NCBI GenBank assembly: GCA_014860745.1
Contig: JACZJC010000014.1
Coordinates: forward strand, 1 to 62,390
Source of the DNA: Anaerolineales bacterium
GTDB taxonomy: Bacteria; Chloroflexota; Anaerolineae; Anaerolineales; Villigracilaceae
Length of the DNA stretch: 62,390 bases
Reading direction: 5' to 3'
Part shown: positions 42,159-50,736 of the stretch, piece by piece
How the letters are laid out: each line of letters starts with the position of its first letter
Position numbering within the stretch: the stretch's first letter is position 1
Translations under genes and position numbers: made by a program
The notes under the pieces: model-generated
What the model was told of the DNA's origin: nothing
The model's database searches: none
Seen by the model: the letters and a program-made list of their open reading frames with translations, nothing else

Positions 42159-42542
42159 ATGCAAAGGAAAATCATCCACACTGAAAAAGCTCCAAAGGCG
42201 ATTGGTCCCTACTCCCAGGCCATTTGTACCGACACAATGATCTACACCGCGGGGCAGACTGGCCTTGACCCCGCCACGATGGAATTGGTCGCAGGCGGAG
42301 TTGAAGAGCAGACGCGGCAGGTTCTGATTAATCTCAAAAATGTTTTGGAAGCGGCTGGTTCCGATTTTGAGCATGTCGTAAAAACGACCGTCTTTTTGAA
42401 AGATATGAACGATTTTCAAAAAATGAACGCGATCTACGCTGAATTTTTTGGCGATACCCCGCCTGCGCGCAGCACCATTGCCGTTGCCGGCCTTCCCAAA
42501 GGCGGGCTGGTTGAAATCGAAGTGGTTGCCTTGATCGCATAA
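42159..42542 (+). CDS. ridA: RidA-family enamine/imine deaminase
   Basis: Hydrolyses reactive enamine/imine intermediates such as 2-aminoacrylate. 127 residues, one trimer subunit. It starts QRKIIHTEKAPKAIGPYSQ, has YTAGQTGLDPAT, and the substrate-binding Arg is in PPARSTIAVAGLPKGGLVEIE. ATG 42159 has gaggtg upstream; the longer frame from 42093 is not conserved. The stop lies three bases before the response regulator ATG, so ridA is probably the first gene of that operon. Confidence 0.93.
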   Translation: MQRKIIHTEKAPKAIGPYSQAICTDTMIYTAGQTGLDPATMELVAGGVEEQTRQVLINLKNVLEAAGSDFEHVVKTTVFLKDMNDFQKMNAIYAEFFGDTPPARSTIAVAGLPKGGLVEIEVVALIA

Positions 42543-42545
42543 ACC

Positions 42546-43226
42546 ATGTCCTCCGAATTGATCCTGCTGGTCGACGATGAACCCTCCATCATCCAACTTT
42601 CGCGCATGTACTTCGAACGCGAAGGGTTTCGCGTGCAGGAAATTTCAGACGGCGAATCCGCTCTGGACGCGGTTGCAAAACACCAACCTGCCCTCGTTGT
42701 GCTGGATGTTATGCTCCCCGGACTGGACGGTTTCGATGTGTGCCGAAAATTGCGCGCCAGCGGAAATCAAACCCCGATCATCATGTTGACTGCGCGGGAT
42801 GAAGATATCGATAAAATCCTCGGGCTCGAACTCGGCGCGGACGACTACCTTACCAAGCCATTTAATCCGCGTGAATTGATTGCCCGCGTCAAAGCCATTT
42901 TGCGCAGGGGCGAAACTAAAAAGCAGGCGGATGGAAAAACCGTCCATCACGGGGAACTGACCATCGATCCCGTCACCCGGGAAGTTCGCATCGCTTCGCG
43001 GACCCTCGACCTGCGTACCCAGGAATTCGACCTTTTACTCACCCTGGCGGAACAGCCCGGCCGCGTTTTCACGCGTGAACAATTACTCCAACTTGCCTGG
43101 GGTTTTGATTACTACGGCCAGACCCGCACCGTGGATGTGCACATTGCCCACCTCCGCAAGAAGATGGAAGGCGGAAGTGTGAAAATTGAAACGGTTACGG
43201 GTGTGGGATATAAACTTGTAACATAA
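42546..43226 (+). CDS. OmpR/PhoB-family response regulator
   Basis: 226 residues. Receiver: LVDDE, phospho-Asp in VVLDVMLPGLDG (about 54), LTARDE, DYLTKPF. The C-terminal winged helix (about 130-226) has TRREVR-like EVRIASRTLDLRTQEFDLLL, RVFTREQLL and TVDVHIAHLRKKM. The kinase at 43339 is its partner; a palindromic repeat separates them. Confidence 0.95.
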   Translation: MSSELILLVDDEPSIIQLSRMYFEREGFRVQEISDGESALDAVAKHQPALVVLDVMLPGLDGFDVCRKLRASGNQTPIIMLTARDEDIDKILGLELGADDYLTKPFNPRELIARVKAILRRGETKKQADGKTVHHGELTIDPVTREVRIASRTLDLRTQEFDLLLTLAEQPGRVFTREQLLQLAWGFDYYGQTRTVDVHIAHLRKKMEGGSVKIETVTGVGYKLVT

Positions 43227-43227
43227 T

Positions 43228-43324
43228 GTCGTTGCGAGGAGCGCTCTTGCTTTTTGCGACGAAGCAATCTCAGTTTGGCGATGAGATTGCTTCCGGCTAA
43301 GAAAAATACCGCCCTCGCCATGAC
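43228..43324. repeat. dispersed palindromic repeat (GTCGTTGCGAGGAGCG family)
   Basis: Outer arms gtcgttgcgagg and cctcgccatgac, inner arms gaagcaatctca (43261-43272) and tgagattgcttc. It fills the gap between the regulator and kinase genes of one operon. Similar GTCATTGCGAGGAGCG elements are common in several bacterial phyla. Confidence 0.8.
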
Positions 43325-43338
43325 ACCATAACCTCTCC

Positions 43339-44733
43339 ATGTTCTCCACTCTTCGCTCCCGTCTTTGGTTAAGCTACGCCTTTATCATCGTCACAGCATT
43401 AGGTGTTGTGGCGATGATCCTTTTTGTGTTTCTCCTCCGCAACCCCATTTTATCCCGTCAAACCCTCGAGCGGTTGAGGGCGGTGCAGATGGTTGTGAAG
43501 GAGCGCGAGAATGTGCCGGAATCCCAGTCGATTACCATGGCAGCAGAGAAAGCTTCGCAAACTTTTGGTGTGCGTGTTCTGTTGTATTCGCGGGAAAAGC
43601 AGCTCACCCTCGATACCTACGCCGATACGGAAGCTCCCCTCCCATTTCCAAAACAAAGAATATTGACTCGCAATACAACGCCGCTGGTCCGCGATGAAAA
43701 CGGAGCGAACTGGCTGTATTCGATAGAGAAACTTCCAGATGGAAGTTTCTTGATGGTCGCATCCCCGCGTCCGCGCTTTTCCATTTTGAACGTGTTCAAC
43801 GATGAATTTTTACCCATCATTTTACAAGGCGGGCTGATTGCACTCCTTCTCTCGCTTGTGCTTGCCTTCTTTGTTGCGCGCTGGATCGCAGACCCGTTGC
43901 AAAAGGTGGTGCTGGCGGCGCGGACCCTTCCGTCAGATGAGATTCGCCCGGTCGAAACGCGCGGCCCGCACGAGGTCCAGGAATTGACGCGGGCATTCAA
44001 TGCCATGATCGCGCGGATGCAGGCGAGTCAAAGGTCACAACGGGAGTTCGTGGCAAACGTCTCACATGAATTGAAAACGCCGCTTACTTCCATTCAGGGA
44101 TTTGCGCAGGCGATTCTGGATGGCACGGCTGATTCGAATGAATCCCGTCAACAGGCGGCGCAGGTGATCTACACCGAGTCGGGGAGGATGCATCGCTTGG
44201 TGTTGGATTTGCTCGACCTGGCGCGCCTCGATGCGGGCACAGCAGATATGACGATGAGTCCTGTGCATCTGCAGGCTTTGTTGAGCGCTGTCGCTGAAAA
44301 ATTTTCGCCGCAATTGCAGAGGGCGGGAGTGAATATCGAAGTGAAGGTTCTGCCTGACCTGCCGACTGTCACTGCCGATGGCGACCGCATGGCTCAGGTC
44401 TTCACCAACCTGGTGGACAATGCCCTTAAGTTCACACCGCGGGACGGGTTGATCACCATGCAGGCCGCGGTTCTAAATAATGAAATACAAGTTTCAGTGA
44501 CAGATTCCGGGACGGGTATACCTGAGGAGGCGCAGGCGAAAATTTTTACACGCTTTTACCAGGCTGACCCTGCCCGCCGGGGCGGAGAAAAACACGGCGC
44601 AGGGCTGGGCCTGGCGATTGCCCGTGAAATCGTCCTCGCACATGGTGGTAGAATTAGCGTCCGCAGCGGGTTGGGGGAGGGAACAACCTTCGATGTGTTC
44701 CTGCCGCTAATAAAACCCAGGTTGCAAAAATAA
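43339..44733 (+). CDS. HAMP-containing membrane sensor histidine kinase
   Basis: 464 residues. TM1 at about 10-33, an extracytoplasmic sensor region of about 120 residues, TM2 (IALLLSLVLAFFVARW, about 160-182), HAMP, HisKA with FVANVSHELKTPLTSIQG (His near 244), ATPase with FTNLVDNALKFTP, DSGTGIP and GAGLGLAIAREI. It is the partner of the OmpR-type regulator directly upstream. The signal is unknown. Confidence 0.95.
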   Translation: MFSTLRSRLWLSYAFIIVTALGVVAMILFVFLLRNPILSRQTLERLRAVQMVVKERENVPESQSITMAAEKASQTFGVRVLLYSREKQLTLDTYADTEAPLPFPKQRILTRNTTPLVRDENGANWLYSIEKLPDGSFLMVASPRPRFSILNVFNDEFLPIILQGGLIALLLSLVLAFFVARWIADPLQKVVLAARTLPSDEIRPVETRGPHEVQELTRAFNAMIARMQASQRSQREFVANVSHELKTPLTSIQGFAQAILDGTADSNESRQQAAQVIYTESGRMHRLVLDLLDLARLDAGTADMTMSPVHLQALLSAVAEKFSPQLQRAGVNIEVKVLPDLPTVTADGDRMAQVFTNLVDNALKFTPRDGLITMQAAVLNNEIQVSVTDSGTGIPEEAQAKIFTRFYQADPARRGGEKHGAGLGLAIAREIVLAHGGRISVRSGLGEGTTFDVFLPLIKPRLQK

Positions 44734-44734
44734 G

Positions 44735-44765
44735 ATTACGTAATACGTGACGCGTATTACGTAAT
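44735..44765. repeat. inverted repeat after the kinase gene
   Basis: Arms attacgtaatacg and cgtattacgtaat (13 bp, perfect) with loop tgacg. Either a terminator without a U-run or a dispersed repeat; 25 bases before the glycosyltransferase start. Confidence 0.65.
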
Positions 44766-44790
44766 TTGCTGAAAACCCAAAGATCGAACC

Positions 44791-45795
44791 ATGCCGCCAT
44801 TTGTCTCCATTATCGTCCCCTGTTATAACGAGGAAGCCACCATCCGTCATTTGCTGGAGGCTGTTCTCGCGCAGACCTATCCACGCGGGCAGATGGAATT
44901 GGTCATCTCGGACGGCATGTCCACAGATCATACACGGGTTGCGATTACAGCTTTCCAAGAGGAGCATCCCGACCTGGCAGTGCGTATGGTGACGAATTCG
45001 GCGCGGACGATTCCCTCGGGGCTGAATCAGGCTATTCGCGAGTCGAGAGGCGAGATCATCATCCGTTTGGATGCCCATTCCATGCCCATCCCTGAATATG
45101 TGGAGCGTTGTGTCGCGGCGCATCAGGCAGGCAAGGGGGAGAACATCGGCGGCGTGTGGGAGATCCGCCCGGGCGCAGAGACGTGGACGGGGGAGTCGAT
45201 TTCGTTCGCGGCGGCGCATCCGCTGGGCGTGGGTGATGCGATGTACCGTCTCAATGCTAAGGCAGGCGCGGTGGATACCGTTCCATTTGGTTCCTTCCGC
45301 CGCTCATTGATCGAAACCATCGGAGCCTTCGATGAAACCCTGCTCGCAAATGAAGATTATGAATTCAATACCCGCGTGCGCGAATCAGGCGGCGTGGTCT
45401 GGCTCGACCCTGGGATTCGCTCTATTTATTTTTCGCGCAGCACACTTGGAAAACTGGCAGTCCAATATTGGCGTTATGGTTTTTGGAAATTTCGGATGCT
45501 CCAGCGCTACCCGCACACCTTGCGCTGGCGGCAGGCTTTGCCGCCCGCATTTATATTAATCCTCGTTCTGCTGATTGTGTTATCCTTGTGGATTGTGCCT
45601 GCGCGCTATCTGCTGGGATTGCAATTATTCGTTTATTTTATTACCCTGGGGCTGGCTGGTTTGAAACTGGCATTCAATAAAAGGAAAGGCTTTTTATTTT
45701 GGGGTCTGCCGCTTGCGATCGCAACCATGCATTTCGCCTGGGGGGCGGGCTTTTTATGGAGCGGCATTCTAAATTTGTTCAAGAAAAATGGCTGA
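44791..45795 (+). CDS. family 2 glycosyltransferase, exopolysaccharide type
   Basis: 334 residues. GT-A fold: VSIIVPCYNEEATI at the start, VISDGMSTDHT, a metal-binding DAH in IIIRLDAHSMP (about 92), GSFRRSLIETIG and the ED acceptor-base motif NEDYEFNTR. Two or three C-terminal membrane helices (about 255-325) tether it to the membrane. Overlaps the following sugar-phosphate transferase by eight bases; the pair and the next genes form an exopolysaccharide block. Sugar specificity unknown. Confidence 0.92.
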   Translation: MPPFVSIIVPCYNEEATIRHLLEAVLAQTYPRGQMELVISDGMSTDHTRVAITAFQEEHPDLAVRMVTNSARTIPSGLNQAIRESRGEIIIRLDAHSMPIPEYVERCVAAHQAGKGENIGGVWEIRPGAETWTGESISFAAAHPLGVGDAMYRLNAKAGAVDTVPFGSFRRSLIETIGAFDETLLANEDYEFNTRVRESGGVVWLDPGIRSIYFSRSTLGKLAVQYWRYGFWKFRMLQRYPHTLRWRQALPPAFILILVLLIVLSLWIVPARYLLGLQLFVYFITLGLAGLKLAFNKRKGFLFWGLPLAIATMHFAWGAGFLWSGILNLFKKNG

Positions 45796-47230
45796 TATTT
45801 ACAGACCTTCATTGCGATTAAGACCCAGCGAGCAGCGCACCATTTTATTGGTGGGGGATTTTATCGCATCCGTCAGCGCCATGGTTGGCGCAATTTATTT
45901 TTGGTACCAATATTCCCTTTATAAACTGATCGACAACGGCATTTCCCCGGGCAGGGCCGAACGCCTCATTACCATAGAAGTGCCGTTTTGGTTTTACCTG
46001 CTGCCTCTCGTCTGGCTTCTTTTGATGGTGGAGTCCTACGACCCGCATTCCGCGGGCAACTGGCGAAAAACCCTGCGGGGAATCGCAGTCGCGCCGATCG
46101 TCGGCTTGCTGACGTACTCCCTGCTGTTTACGATTAATCTCGATCCGAACTCCCTCCCGCGTATTGCGGTGGGGGCATTCCTTGTCTTCGCCTCCTTCCT
46201 GACTTTGGGCTGGCGCGCCATCTTTATCCGACTCTACACTTCATCCGGGTTGATGCGCCGTGTGCTGATCGTTGGCGCGGGCAAGGCGGGCCGTTCCCTT
46301 GCAGACATATATCGCAAGCTCAGTCCGCCTCCATTTATATTGCTTGGGTTCATCGACGATGATCCGCGAAAAAAAAGCAATTCGTTTTTGGGCTTTGCCG
46401 TTCTTGGGACGAGTGAACATCTCCTCGAAATCATCGAGGATTACCGGGTTTCCGATATTGTGGTGGCGATCAACGGCGAGATAAAGGGTGAAACCTTTCA
46501 GACTATTCTGGATACGCAGGAACGCGGTGTGGAAGTATCCCGCATGCCGATCATGTACGAAGAACTGACCCAGCGCGTGCCCATTGAGCATCTCGAATCG
46601 GATTGGGTGATTCGATCCTTCGTCGATCAGGTGCGAGTCAGCGGTATGTATGAGTTTTCCAAACGGATCATGGATATCTTTGGCGGTGTTATCGGGACCC
46701 TCATTTTCATCGTCACATTTCCCATCATATCGCTGGCGATTCTGCTGGAGAGCGGGTCTCCGATTTTTTATTCCCAGTCCAGGCTGGGCAAGGGCGGGTC
46801 TGTCTTCAGAATCTACAAATACCGCACCATGAAGCAGGATGCCGAAGCGGACGGCGAGGCGAAAGCGGCCATCGAAAACGACCCGCGGGTTACGCGTGTT
46901 GGAAATATCCTCCGCCGCACCCGCTTCGATGAAATGCCTCAATTCCTGAGCGTTTTACAGGGTGAAATGAGTCTGGTTGGCCCGCGCGCGGAACGCCCCG
47001 AATTGGTGGCGGAATACCAAAAGCAGATCCCTTTTTACCGCGCGAGGCTGCTGGTGAAGCCCGGCCTCACCGGCTGGGCGCAGATCAATTATGGATATGT
47101 TGCCACTGTCAGAGAGACGGTGGTTAAACTGGAGTATGACCTTTATTACATCAAGCATCGCACGTTGAACATGGATATTAATATCGTTTTACGAACTATT
47201 GGCACAGTCATAAGAAGGACGGGCAGATGA
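45788..47230 (+). CDS. polyprenyl sugar-1-phosphate transferase (exopolysaccharide priming)
   Basis: Starts repeat-unit synthesis by moving a sugar phosphate to undecaprenyl phosphate. 480 residues: N-terminal membrane helices (to about 135), a CoA-binding-like Rossmann domain (VLIVGAGKAGRSL, about 155-260), one hydrophobic re-entrant segment (about 290-315), and the catalytic domain with YKYRTMKQDA (about 343), LVGPRAERPE (about 396) and KPGLTGWAQI (about 423). This is the WbaP/WcaJ architecture. Coupled to the epimerase gene by a four-base overlap. Confidence 0.94.
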   Translation: MADIYRPSLRLRPSEQRTILLVGDFIASVSAMVGAIYFWYQYSLYKLIDNGISPGRAERLITIEVPFWFYLLPLVWLLLMVESYDPHSAGNWRKTLRGIAVAPIVGLLTYSLLFTINLDPNSLPRIAVGAFLVFASFLTLGWRAIFIRLYTSSGLMRRVLIVGAGKAGRSLADIYRKLSPPPFILLGFIDDDPRKKSNSFLGFAVLGTSEHLLEIIEDYRVSDIVVAINGEIKGETFQTILDTQERGVEVSRMPIMYEELTQRVPIEHLESDWVIRSFVDQVRVSGMYEFSKRIMDIFGGVIGTLIFIVTFPIISLAILLESGSPIFYSQSRLGKGGSVFRIYKYRTMKQDAEADGEAKAAIENDPRVTRVGNILRRTRFDEMPQFLSVLQGEMSLVGPRAERPELVAEYQKQIPFYRARLLVKPGLTGWAQINYGYVATVRETVVKLEYDLYYIKHRTLNMDINIVLRTIGTVIRRTGR

Positions 47231-48156
47231 AAAAATATTTGGTGACAGGCGGCGCAGGCTTTATCGGTTCCCATATTTCCCGCACTCTTTTGGAGAACGG
47301 CAATAAGGTCCGCATCTTGGACAACTTCTCTTCTGGCAAACGTGAGAATTTAAAAGGCCAGGATGTGGAAATCATTGAAGGGGACCTGCGCGATGTTTCC
47401 AAAGTCGCGGACGCCGTCAAAGGCATGGACATCATCTTCCACGAGGCAGCTTTTGTCTCGGTTCCTGAATCGATGGAAAAGCCGCAGGAATGTCTTGATG
47501 TAAACATTACAGGTACATCCATTTTGTTTGACGCGGCCCGTAAGGCGGGCATCGGACGGGTGGTGGTTGCCTCCAGCGCAGCGGTTTACGGTGATTCGGA
47601 AGCTTATCCGCTGTCGGAGGATTCTCCCCTTCGCCAGTTGTCGCCGTATGCCATCTCCAAACGCGTCGATGAGATGTACGCGGAATTATTCACCCAGCAA
47701 TTCAGCCTGGAGGTTGCCGCCCTGCGTTACTTCAACGTCTACGGCCCGCGCCAGCGGCCTGATTCCATGTACGCTGCCGCCGTCCCGATTTTTATCCGCC
47801 GCATGTTGGACAACAAACCTATCACCATATATGGTGATGGCGGCCAGACCCGTGACCTCGTTAACGTCCGTGACGTGGTGCAGGCGAACTTGCTCGCATC
47901 CGAGCATCCCGCTGCGCCCGGCAGAATCTTCAACGTCTGCACAGGTGTTGAGACTCGTCTGCTCGACCTACTTGACATCCTCTACGAAATCTTTCCAAAT
48001 GCCCCCAAACATGTCCATGCCGAACCGCGTGCAGGCGACATCTACCGTTCCATTGGTACACCGAAGAAGATCGTGGAAACCCTCGGCTTCAAACCTCAAG
48101 TCACGCTGGCGGATGGTTTATATGAAGCCGTAGAGTCGATGCGGAATAGCCATTAA
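47227..48156 (+). CDS. NAD-dependent nucleotide-sugar epimerase (GalE-like)
   Basis: 309 residues. SDR extended fold: GGAGFIGSHI (about 8-17), DNFSSGKREN, catalytic Tyr/Lys in SPYAISKRVDE (about 140-146), YFNVYGPRQRPDS, and GDGGQTRDLVNVRDVV. Probably UDP-glucose/GlcNAc 4-epimerase, providing sugars for the neighbouring transferases. Starts inside the end of the phosphotransferase gene. Confidence 0.92.
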   Translation: MKKYLVTGGAGFIGSHISRTLLENGNKVRILDNFSSGKRENLKGQDVEIIEGDLRDVSKVADAVKGMDIIFHEAAFVSVPESMEKPQECLDVNITGTSILFDAARKAGIGRVVVASSAAVYGDSEAYPLSEDSPLRQLSPYAISKRVDEMYAELFTQQFSLEVAALRYFNVYGPRQRPDSMYAAAVPIFIRRMLDNKPITIYGDGGQTRDLVNVRDVVQANLLASEHPAAPGRIFNVCTGVETRLLDLLDILYEIFPNAPKHVHAEPRAGDIYRSIGTPKKIVETLGFKPQVTLADGLYEAVESMRNSH

Positions 48157-48225
48157 TAAGTAACGAAAAATGAGAGGCGAGTAACGAATTGGTAAGTTCG
48201 TCAGGCAGATGTTAAGGTTTTGTTT

Positions 48226-48714
48226 ATGGCTTTTGATTTCAAATCGCTCGATCATATATTTTATATGCGTGAGGCGCTTAAAGAGGCAGCATTCGCCGCA
48301 CAGTCTGGAGAACGTCCGATTGGCGCTGTAATCGTCCACCATGAAAGGATTGTTGGACGCGGACGAGCGGAACACCTGAAAAAACATAATCGCCTTGCTC
48401 ATGCTGAGTTGAATGCGCTGTTAGAAACAGCCACAAACCTCTACGATTATCCACATGACAACGCAGTCATCTACACTACTCTTGAGCCGTGTGAAATGTG
48501 TCTGGGCGCGATTGTGATGAGCGATGTAGTAAACCATGTTGTTTTTGCTTTGGCGGATCGTTGGATAAATCCTTCGCCCATGTTTGAAATACCCCATGTT
48601 CGCCACCATATCCAAAACTATGTTGGCGGGGTTCTTGAAAAAGAAAGTGCAGCACTCTGGCAGCAGTACCGCCCTGATGAACTTGTACTAATTCACGATG
48701 GGAGAAAACTGTAA
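48226..48714 (+). CDS. cytidine/deoxycytidylate deaminase-fold protein (TadA/guanine-deaminase-like)
   Basis: 162 residues. Zinc deaminase motifs HAE in LAHAELNAL (about 58-60) and PCEMC in TTLEPCEMCLGAI (about 87-91). The order and spacing fit the TadA/CodA-like group. The core is shorter than TadA and the C-terminal part (HHIQNYVGGVLEKESAALWQ) differs, so a nucleoside, base or tRNA substrate cannot be assigned. ATG 48226 has aagg upstream. It separates two exopolysaccharide genes, and its flanks (48160-48215 and 48716-48823) are repeat-like non-coding DNA, so it may be an insertion in the operon. Confidence 0.85.
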   Translation: MAFDFKSLDHIFYMREALKEAAFAAQSGERPIGAVIVHHERIVGRGRAEHLKKHNRLAHAELNALLETATNLYDYPHDNAVIYTTLEPCEMCLGAIVMSDVVNHVVFALADRWINPSPMFEIPHVRHHIQNYVGGVLEKESAALWQQYRPDELVLIHDGRKL

Positions 48715-48823
48715 AGAATGAACATCTCTTGGCTTTTGGTTGCTGATTATCCCTCGTACCTTATTTCTCGTTACTTACATCTTTTTTCATCTGTTCTCAT
48801 TCACCCTTCATCCTTTACCAATT

Positions 48824-50704
48824 ATGTCCTCCCGACCTCAAATCCGTAACCGCTTCGTCTTAATTGGCGATATTGCCCTCATCATCGTTTCGGTGCTGGG
48901 CAGTTTCGCGCTGCGGTTGGACGTCAGTGAATTGCCGTTCTATTTCCCCGCCGCGTTGACGATGTGTGCGGTGGCATTGCTTGTAAAAATTCCCGTTTAT
49001 TATTCTTTTGGCTTATATCGTCGTTTGTGGGTCTATGCCAGTACAAGCGAACTTCGCCTGATCACGGTCGCAGTGACGGCTGCCTCCGTGTTGACATCCG
49101 GGGTCATGCTTTTGCTCATCAACTTCAGGCTGCTTCAACCCGGCATGCCCCGCTCCGCGCTGGGCATTGACTGGCTGCTCTCGCTTGTCCTTATCGGTGG
49201 TTCGCGCTTTGCCCTTCGTATCCTCGCGGAACAAAACACAGTTTCACGCGCAGGAAATACGAAGCGTGTACTTATCATCGGCGCGGGGGATGAAGGTGCG
49301 CTTGTTGTTCGCGAATTACAGAAATCATCCCAACTTAATCTCATTCCTGTTGGCTTTCTCGATGATGACTCCGCCAAGCAGAAGCATCAAATTTACGGCG
49401 TCTCTGTGATTGGCAAAGTAAACAATATTGCAGAAGTGCTCGATAACCAGCATGTGGATGAAGTCATCATTGCCATTCCGTCCGCGCCTGGCAGCATCAT
49501 CCGCCTCGTCAATGACGCCTGCCGTCAAAAAGGGATTTCGTCCCGGACCATGCCTGGCATGTATGAACTGATCGGCGGCAAAGTTAGCGTCAATCGTCTG
49601 CGCGAAGTGGACATCACCGATTTGCTTCGCCGCGAACCTGTCACCATTGATGACCATCTGGTTGGCTCGATTCTCGGCGGCAAACGCATAATGGTCACAG
49701 GCGCGGGCGGCTCCATCGGACGCGAGATATGCCGTCAAATTGCACGCTGGTCTCCCGCTGAACTTGTTTTGCTTGGTCACGGCGAGAACAGCATCTTTGA
49801 ATCGCTGCTCGAACTCAACGAAGATTTTCCTTCGCTATCCATTCATCCCGTCATTGCCGATGTGCGCGACGCAAGCCGCATCGAAGAGATGTTCAAACTG
49901 CATCAGCCGCAGGTGGTCTTTCATGCGGCGGCGCACAAACATGTCCCTTTGATGGAAGCGAATGTCGAAGAGGCGATCACGAACAATGTCCTCGGCACGA
50001 GAAATATCGTTGGAACAGCGAACAGGTACGGGGTGGAAAGACTCGTTCTCATTTCCACGGATAAAGCCGTTCGCCCCGTCAGCATCATGGGTGCAACCAA
50101 GCGCCTCGCCGAGATGATCGTCCTCGACACCGCGCAGTGCACAAAGCGCGCCTATTCCGTGGTTCGTTTTGGAAATGTGCTTGGCAGCCGCGGCAGTGTG
50201 GTTCCGAAATTCAAAAATCAAATTGCTCGCGGCGGACCTGTTACCATCACGCATCCTGAAATGTATCGTTATTTCATGACCATCCCCGAAGCCGTGCATC
50301 TTGTTTTGCAGGCCGCGTCGATGGGCAAGGGCGGCGAGGTCTTTATGCTCAATATGGGTCAGCAGGTTCGCATCCTCGATCTTGCCGAAGATCTCATCAA
50401 ACTATCTGGCTTGGAGCCGCATCGCGATATTGAGATCACGTTCACGGGTATTCGCCCTGGCGAAAAATTGCGCGAGGATCTTTGGGAGGAAGGTATGCAG
50501 TTCGAGCCAACGCAGCACTCCGAAATTTTCCGCGCCGTCGAAGAGGAAAAGGTGGATGGAGACTCGCTCGCACGCGCCATCGAGCAACTAGCTCAATCCG
50601 CGCTTCACTCCGAGACCGACAGCCTGATTCGCCAGCTCAATGATTTTCTCCCCTCAGGCTCTGTCCGCTCCACGCCGCCGCCTGACATGACGTCTGTGGT
50701 CTAG
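48824..50704 (+). CDS. CapD/PglF-type nucleotide-sugar 4,6-dehydratase
   Basis: 626 residues. Four N-terminal membrane helices (to about 125), a first Rossmann-like domain (RVLIIGAGDEGALVVREL, about 148), and the SDR domain with VTGAGGSIGREICRQIA (about 291), HAAAHKHVPLME, STDKAVRPVSIMGATKRLAE (Met in place of the usual Tyr, Lys retained) and FGNVLGSRGSVV. It should make UDP-4-keto-6-deoxy sugars for surface glycans. ATG 48824 is used because the upstream frame is AT/CT-rich non-coding DNA with no start signal. Confidence 0.93.
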   Translation: MSSRPQIRNRFVLIGDIALIIVSVLGSFALRLDVSELPFYFPAALTMCAVALLVKIPVYYSFGLYRRLWVYASTSELRLITVAVTAASVLTSGVMLLLINFRLLQPGMPRSALGIDWLLSLVLIGGSRFALRILAEQNTVSRAGNTKRVLIIGAGDEGALVVRELQKSSQLNLIPVGFLDDDSAKQKHQIYGVSVIGKVNNIAEVLDNQHVDEVIIAIPSAPGSIIRLVNDACRQKGISSRTMPGMYELIGGKVSVNRLREVDITDLLRREPVTIDDHLVGSILGGKRIMVTGAGGSIGREICRQIARWSPAELVLLGHGENSIFESLLELNEDFPSLSIHPVIADVRDASRIEEMFKLHQPQVVFHAAAHKHVPLMEANVEEAITNNVLGTRNIVGTANRYGVERLVLISTDKAVRPVSIMGATKRLAEMIVLDTAQCTKRAYSVVRFGNVLGSRGSVVPKFKNQIARGGPVTITHPEMYRYFMTIPEAVHLVLQAASMGKGGEVFMLNMGQQVRILDLAEDLIKLSGLEPHRDIEITFTGIRPGEKLREDLWEEGMQFEPTQHSEIFRAVEEEKVDGDSLARAIEQLAQSALHSETDSLIRQLNDFLPSGSVRSTPPPDMTSVV

Positions 50705-50736
50705 GTGATTGAGTAGCGGAGCGTATCGAAATCACC
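50704..50736. repeat. dispersed palindromic repeat abutting the next start codon
   Basis: Arms ggtgatt (50704-50710) and aatcacc (50730-50736), core gagtagcggagcgtatcga. Same family as 1479-1526. It ends exactly before ATG 50737. Confidence 0.8.
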
